Shown here: positions 4,910 through 8,441 of the stretch, one piece after another
Position numbering within the stretch: the first letter of the stretch is position 1
Layout of the letters: every line of letters starts with the position of its first letter
Source: an uncultured Veillonella sp.
GTDB taxonomy: Bacteria; Bacillota; Negativicutes; Veillonellales; Veillonellaceae
Assembly (NCBI GenBank): GCA_934183145.1
Contig: CAKPSA010000055.1
Coordinates: forward strand, 1 to 8,441
Direction: 5' to 3'
DNA: 8,441 bases
Notes under the pieces: model-generated
The model's database searches: none
What the model was told of the DNA's origin: nothing
The model's input: only the letters and a program-made list of their open reading frames with translations
Translations under genes and position numbers: made by a program

Positions 4910-5869
4910 TTAGATATAAGCACCTAAATTTTTATCGCGTTCGAATTTCATTTTTTGGATTTGTTCAATGATGTACGGCGTTTCTTGGTATACATAGTAA
5001 TTTAACCAGTTCGTAAACAACAATGTACTTACAGAACGCCAACGTACAACGGGACGTTGTTTAGGATCATCATCAGGGAAGTAATTTTCAGGAACCGCAA
5101 TATCCAAGCCCTTTTTAATATCACGTACGTATTCACGGTTAAGTGTATCCCAATCGTATTCAGCGTGACCAAATACAAAGATGTGTTTATTGTCTAAGCT
5201 ACGAACAATAGCTGCACCTGTTGGTTCAGACCCTGCTAATAATTCCAAATCACGATTTTCCTTAATTTGTTGTAAGGAAACTGTGGTATGACGGGAATGT
5301 GGCATCCAGAATTTTTCATCAAAGCCACGCAAGAGCACTGGGCGATCATTGTAAATATCATGCTCATAAACACCAAATAGCTTTTCAGCCATAACGGATT
5401 TATTAATACCGAAATGGTGGTACAAACCAGCCTGTGCACCCCAGCAAATATAGAACGTAGAGTATACATGCTCTTCGCCCCAATTCATAATTTCTACTAA
5501 CTCATCCCAGTAATCAACTTCTTCAAAAGGCATTAATTCTACAGGAGCACCTGTAATAATCATGCCATCAAAGAACTCGTCTTTCACCTCATCGAAGGTG
5601 CGGTAGAAGGTATCTAAATATTGCTCATCTGTATTTTTAGCCTTCCGAGATGCAGTATGCAAAAGGGTTAAATTAACTTGCAATGGGCTATTACTAAGAG
5701 CACGTAAGATTTGAGTTTCTGTAACTTCTTTAGTAGGCATCAAATTGACTAGCAAGATTTGCAAAGGTCGGATTTGTTGAGTCTCCGCCCGTTCTGTATC
5801 CATAACGAAAATGTTCTCTTGAGCTAATTTCGTAATGGCCGGTAAATTTTTTATTACTTTAATAGGCAT
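4910..5869 (-). CDS. metA: Homoserine O-acetyltransferase of the MetA family (commonly labelled O-succinyltransferase)
   Basis: 319 residues, aligning end to end with E. coli MetA. It activates the hydroxyl of L-homoserine with an acyl group from acyl-CoA, the first committed step to methionine, in the cytoplasm. Catalytic features are all present: Cys142 in ICWGAQ, His235 and Glu237 in GHAEYDW, Lys47 in LMPTKEVTE and Arg249. Position 111 is Glu (TGAPVEL), where E. coli has Gly. In this family Glu111 goes with acetyl-CoA and Gly111 with succinyl-CoA, so the product should be O-acetylhomoserine, which agrees with metY next door. The start is ATG at 5869 (MPIKV, as in the family) with GAGGTG 5 bases upstream; an upstream in-frame ATG at 5887 would add six residues without homology. 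It is the last gene of the operon, 61 bases after malY. Confidence 0.92.
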   Translation of the reverse strand: MPIKVIKNLPAITKLAQENIFVMDTERAETQQIRPLQILLVNLMPTKEVTETQILRALSNSPLQVNLTLLHTASRKAKNTDEQYLDTFYRTFDEVKDEFFDGMIITGAPVELMPFEEVDYWDELVEIMNWGEEHVYSTFYICWGAQAGLYHHFGINKSVMAEKLFGVYEHDIYNDRPVLLRGFDEKFWMPHSRHTTVSLQQIKENRDLELLAGSEPTGAAIVRSLDNKHIFVFGHAEYDWDTLNREYVRDIKKGLDIAVPENYFPDDDPKQRPVVRWRSVSTLLFTNWLNYYVYQETPYIIEQIQKMKFERDKNLGAYI

Positions 5870-5874
5870 ACTAT

Positions 5875-5880
5875 CACCTC
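5875..5880 (-). promoter_or_regulatory. Ribosome binding site that sets the metA start
   Basis: GAGGTG on the minus strand ends 5 bases before the ATG at 5869. It lies inside the frame of the longer alternative start at 5887, which makes that start unlikely. Confidence 0.8.
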
Positions 5881-5886
5881 TACACA

Positions 5887-5926
5887 CTAAACAATTTGAT
5901 AACCTAATCTAAACAATCTAACCAAT
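5887..5926 (-). repeat. Short direct repeats in the malY-metA spacer
   Basis: On the plus strand CTAAACAAT occurs at 5887-5895 and 5909-5917, and CTAACCAAT at 5918-5926. The last two are adjacent. The spacer contains no stem-loop or U-tract, so transcription should pass from malY into metA. Confidence 0.5.
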
Positions 5927-5930
5927 ATTA

Positions 5931-7115
5931 TTAAAAGCCTCTAGCCTCGTAGGCACGACGCCAAGCTTCGAGACCTTCCTCTAATATTTTACGAGGGCAT
6001 GCTACATTGATGCGCTCAAAGTCTTCCCCATCAACACCAAACATGGAACCTGTATCTAGCCACAACTTAGCTTCATTGATAATCCATTCATCGCGTTCCT
6101 TAGGGCTTAATGGCAACTTAGAGCAATCTAGCCACATGAGATATGTCCCTTCCGGACGATATACGTGGATTTTCGGCATATATTTTGCCACATAATCAAT
6201 GGTGAACTGAATATTATCTTGAATATATTCTTTTAACTCGTCGAGCCAAGGTGCCCCCACTTTATAGGCCCCTTCGCAACCAACAATGCCCATTGTATTT
6301 AATTGACTATAACCAGCGCGGTCGATTTCTTTGATAAAACGACGACGTAAGGAATCATTAGGAATGAAAATATTGCTTACTTGTAAGCCAGCGATGTTGA
6401 AAGTCTTACTAGGCGCTGTACATACGATACAGTGTTCTGCATAGCTTTCACCAAGATCAGCAAAGACCTTGTGCGTATGACCTTTCCAAACAAAGTCAGC
6501 ATGAATTTCGTCGCTCACGATGAGTACGTTATGTTTAATACAAATGTCGCCAAGACGTTTTAACTCATCCTCAGTCCATACGCGGCCTACAGGATTATGC
6601 GGATTGCACAAGAGGAATAATGTTACATTTTCCTCCACGATAGCGCGTTCAATGCCCTCAAAATCGATGGTATATTTTTCTTCCCCTTTGATTAATGGCA
6701 CATTGATAAGGCGGCGATCGTTATCATCAATAACCATGCTAAATGGATAGTACACCGGTTGATTGATGAGCACGCCTTCCCCTTCATTGGTGAAAGCGCG
6801 AACCGCCATGGCCAAGGCAAAGACGATACCCGGTGTTTTAACGAGCCATTTTTGTTCTGGTGTCCAGTTAAAGCGCGTAGTGAACCAGTTTTGTAATACT
6901 TCAAAGTATTCATCATCGGATTCAGTATAACCAAATACGCCATGGTTTACGCGATCTAGCAAAATTTGCTTTAACTCAGGTGGCACCTCAAAGTCCATGT
7001 CTGCCACCCAGAATGGCAATACGTCCGCTGGTTTACCGCGCTTCACAGCAAAATCATATTTCAAGGATTTTGTGTGAGTTCTATCTAAAATTTGATCAAA
7101 ATTATATTGTCCCAT
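5931..7115 (-). CDS. malY: MalY/PatB-type cystathionine beta-lyase (PLP aminotransferase fold)
   Basis: 394 residues, the usual MalY/PatB length, fold type I class I/II aminotransferase superfamily. It should cleave cystathionine to homocysteine, pyruvate and ammonia; family members also release sulfide from cysteine. Visible features: PFWVADMDF at 34-42 and GYTESDDEY at 62-70, both typical of MalY/PatB; NPHNPVGR at 171-178 with Asn174; SDEIHADFVW at 201-210 with Asp202; the PLP-binding Lys237 in APSKTFNIAGL; and RINVACPR at 368-375 for the substrate carboxylate. The start is ATG at 7115 with AAAGGAG 5 bases upstream. A longer frame from 7157 would overlap metB and adds 14 residues unlike the family. 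The ribosome binding site overlaps the metB stop codon, so translation is likely coupled. E. coli MalY also affects maltose regulation; nothing here suggests that role. Confidence 0.9.
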   Translation of the reverse strand: MGQYNFDQILDRTHTKSLKYDFAVKRGKPADVLPFWVADMDFEVPPELKQILLDRVNHGVFGYTESDDEYFEVLQNWFTTRFNWTPEQKWLVKTPGIVFALAMAVRAFTNEGEGVLINQPVYYPFSMVIDDNDRRLINVPLIKGEEKYTIDFEGIERAIVEENVTLFLLCNPHNPVGRVWTEDELKRLGDICIKHNVLIVSDEIHADFVWKGHTHKVFADLGESYAEHCIVCTAPSKTFNIAGLQVSNIFIPNDSLRRRFIKEIDRAGYSQLNTMGIVGCEGAYKVGAPWLDELKEYIQDNIQFTIDYVAKYMPKIHVYRPEGTYLMWLDCSKLPLSPKERDEWIINEAKLWLDTGSMFGVDGEDFERINVACPRKILEEGLEAWRRAYEARGF

Positions 7116-7120
7116 AGGAA

Positions 7121-7127
7121 CTCCTTT
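7121..7127 (-). promoter_or_regulatory. Ribosome binding site of malY, overlapping the metB stop codon
   Basis: AAAGGAG on the minus strand, 5 bases before ATG 7115. Its first two A are part of the metB TAA stop (7128-7126), an arrangement typical of translational coupling. Confidence 0.85.
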
Positions 7128-8259
7128 ATTTATTGAAAGCTTGTTCCAAGTCTGCAATCAAGTCTTCTGTATCTTCAATACCCACAGATAAACGTAACAA
7201 ACGACGAGTAATACCTTTACGCTCTGCATCTTCCGGTTTCAAGTCTGGATGAGTTTGGGTTACAGGATATGTCAACAAGGACTCAGTACCACCAAGACTT
7301 TCAGCGAATTGAATAAGTTTAATACCTTCTAAGATTTGTTTAGCTGTTTCTTCGCTATCTACTTCGAAGGACAACATACCGCCAAAGCCTGTAGTTTGAG
7401 CTTTATTGATTTCATAACCTGGATGTTCAGGAAGGCCTGGGAATAACACTTTTGTAACTTTAGGTTGTTTTTTAAGCCATTCAGCAAGAGCAATGGCATT
7501 CTTTTGGTGTTGTTCCATGCGAAGTGCCAATGTTTTAACACCGCGGATAACGAGCCAGCTATCCATAGCAGATAAGCAAGCACCTACCGTTTTATAAGTT
7601 AAACGCAATTTAGCAGCCAATTCATCATCATTTACAATAGTGAAACCAGAAATAACATCATGATGACCACCGATGAATTTTGTACCACTATGAACAACAA
7701 TATCGGCACCCAAATTCAATGGTTTTTGGAAATATGGGCTCAAGAATGTATTATCGATGATTACTAGTGCATTGCGGTCATGAGCTAAGGCACACAATGC
7801 ACGAACGTCTGTAATCTCCATCATAGGATTTGTAGGTGTTTCAATATATACGGCCTTTGTATTTGGTTTGAAAGCTGCTTTCACCGCATCAAGATCGGAT
7901 GTGCCAACATAGGTGAACTCAATGCCGTTTTGTTCGTAAATATTTGTGAACATACGGATAGAGCCACCGTACAAATCATCACCTAAAATGATGTGATCTC
8001 CAGGGGAGAATAGATGGAATACAGCGTCCACTGCGGCCATGCCGGAGGAGAATGCCAATGCATCCTTACCATCTTCAAGACCAGCGATCAATTGTTCCAA
8101 TCGATCCCGTGTTGGATTAGACTCACGTGTATATTGATATCCTGTTGTATCACCCAACTTTGGATGGGAAAATGTACTAGACATATAAATTGCAGGGGAA
8201 ATTGCACCAGTGCTATCTGGTCTACCGCTGCCATGAACGCATTTTGTATTAAATTTCAT
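7126..8259 (-). CDS. metB: Cystathionine gamma-synthase (MetB/MetI-like trans-sulfuration enzyme)
   Basis: 377 residues, standard length for the MetB/MetC/cystathionine gamma-lyase branch of the Cys/Met PLP enzyme family. Expected reaction: O-acetylhomoserine plus cysteine gives cystathionine, which MalY, encoded next, converts to homocysteine. Visible features: YQYTRESNPTR at 41-51 (Tyr43 and Arg45 contact PLP), SSGMAA at 71-76, IIDNTFLSPY at 167-176 with Asp169, PLP-binding Lys194 in HSGTKFIGGHHDV, and a C-terminal FAESLGGTESL, then TYPVTQTH and RLSVGIED. The TYP-TQTH stretch resembles Bacillus MetI. Sequence alone does not fully exclude cystathionine gamma-lyase or a lyase with mixed activity; operon context with metA and malY favours the synthase. 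The start is ATG at 8259 with GAGGAG 9 bases upstream. A TTG at 8268 sits directly against that site and cannot use it. Confidence 0.85.
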   Translation of the reverse strand: MKFNTKCVHGSGRPDSTGAISPAIYMSSTFSHPKLGDTTGYQYTRESNPTRDRLEQLIAGLEDGKDALAFSSGMAAVDAVFHLFSPGDHIILGDDLYGGSIRMFTNIYEQNGIEFTYVGTSDLDAVKAAFKPNTKAVYIETPTNPMMEITDVRALCALAHDRNALVIIDNTFLSPYFQKPLNLGADIVVHSGTKFIGGHHDVISGFTIVNDDELAAKLRLTYKTVGACLSAMDSWLVIRGVKTLALRMEQHQKNAIALAEWLKKQPKVTKVLFPGLPEHPGYEINKAQTTGFGGMLSFEVDSEETAKQILEGIKLIQFAESLGGTESLLTYPVTQTHPDLKPEDAERKGITRRLLRLSVGIEDTEDLIADLEQAFNK

Positions 8260-8268
8260 TCCATTCAA

Positions 8269-8274
8269 CTCCTC
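8269..8274 (-). promoter_or_regulatory. Ribosome binding site that sets the metB start
   Basis: GAGGAG on the minus strand, 9 bases before ATG 8259. The ATG at 8264 is out of frame, and the TTG at 8268 has zero spacing. Confidence 0.8.
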
Positions 8275-8278
8275 ATAT

Positions 8279-8288
8279 TTGTATACAA
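8279..8288. promoter_or_regulatory. Palindrome TTGTATACAA at the metB transcription start
   Basis: A perfect 10-base palindrome just downstream of the metB -10 box, where a repressor would block initiation. It shares the GTATAC core with the palindrome in the metY promoter (4682-4691). GTATAC alone also occurs elsewhere in the window, so support is weak. Confidence 0.3.
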
Positions 8289-8295
8289 TATATTA

Positions 8296-8325
8296 ATTAT
8301 AAAAGTAGACAATGACTAAGGTCAA
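8296..8325 (-). promoter_or_regulatory. Promoter of the metB-malY-metA operon
   Basis: Minus strand: -35 TTGACC (8325-8320), 18-base spacer, -10 TATAAT (8301-8296, perfect). Predicted start near 8289 gives a leader of only about 30 bases, too short for a SAM riboswitch or attenuator. Confidence 0.82.
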
Positions 8326-8326
8326 C

Positions 8327-8357
8327 AAAAATGGGCACTCATACGCCATGAGTGCCC
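8327..8357 (-). terminator. Terminator of a minus-strand unit from right of the window
   Basis: Minus strand: 10-bp perfect stem GGGCACTCAT / ATGAGTGCCC (8357-8348, 8342-8333), loop GGCGT, then A and five T (8331-8327). It ends at the metB -35 box, insulating that promoter. All three minus-strand frames entering from 8441 stop by about 8400 (two of them at 8414-8412 and 8409-8407), so an upstream gene probably ends there, but its frame cannot be decided. Confidence 0.8.
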
Positions 8358-8396
8358 TTAAAAAGTCATATCTATTTTGAATGGCTTGCCATAACT

Positions 8397-8415
8397 CTAG
8401 GTTAAGTTAGCCTAA
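8397..8415. promoter_or_regulatory. DtxR-box-like palindrome
   Basis: CTAGGTTAAGTTAGCCTAA matches 15 of 19 positions of the DtxR/IdeR consensus TTAGGTTAGGCTAACCTAA. The 17-base core 8398-8414 pairs at 7 of 8 positions around a central G. It may belong to a gene right of the window, or be chance near the end of a minus-strand gene. Confidence 0.3.
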
Positions 8416-8441
8416 TTTTTTGTACGTTTTGTAATAAGTAA

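Noticed and set aside
8260..8357. Attenuator or riboswitch terminator controlling metB
   Set aside because: The hairpin at 8333-8357 lies upstream of a near-consensus metB promoter, so it ends another transcript; the metB leader is only about 30 bases.

Overview
This 8.4 kb window comes from a low-GC bacterium with strong AGGAGG-type ribosome binding sites and simple hairpin/U-tract terminators. Gene content and protein flavour suggest a Negativicutes anaerobe, most likely Veillonella or a close relative. That assignment is an impression from the translated proteins and was not tested by any search.

Left part, 1-1290: the 3' end of a YraQ/ArsP_1-type membrane permease gene, then its usual partner, a TIGR03943 (DUF1980) membrane protein. 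A two-way hairpin terminator at 1215-1241 serves this pair and the opposing bioY. bioY (minus strand) encodes the substrate-binding membrane component of a biotin transporter. It has a near-consensus promoter (TTGACA, 17 nt, TTTAAT) whose -35 box lies inside a good BirA-type operator (1925-1960), so biotin repression of uptake can be read from the DNA.

Middle part, 1858-3360: a 335-base divergent intergenic region with two perfect inverted repeats leads to a gene for a secreted protein with two PepSY domains. Behind it lies an unusual 240-base stretch, A/C-rich on the plus strand, with a chain of stem-loops. Eighteen of the 19 G residues between 2801 and 3021 fall inside predicted stems, and three loops carry CTCACACA. 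A strong terminator (3022-3057) ends this stretch. It looks like a structured 3' UTR or a non-coding RNA that I do not recognise. Immediately after the terminator come ten exact copies of CTATCCT, a likely slippage-prone repeat.

Right part, 3361-8441, all minus strand: a homocysteine/methionine synthesis cluster. The operon metB-malY-metA encodes cystathionine gamma-synthase, a MalY/PatB cystathionine beta-lyase and a MetA-family homoserine acyltransferase. metY (O-acetylhomoserine sulfhydrylase) follows with its own regulatory region. MetA has Glu at position 111, the residue associated with acetyl-CoA rather than succinyl-CoA use. Its expected product, O-acetylhomoserine, would feed both routes: MetB plus MalY (cysteine to cystathionine to homocysteine) and MetY (direct sulfide capture). 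No S-box (SAM-I) leader is visible before either transcription unit. Instead the metY upstream region holds a sequence resembling the streptococcal MET-box at the usual distance for a LysR-type activator. The right edge has a minus-strand terminator of an upstream unit outside the window and a DtxR-box-like palindrome.
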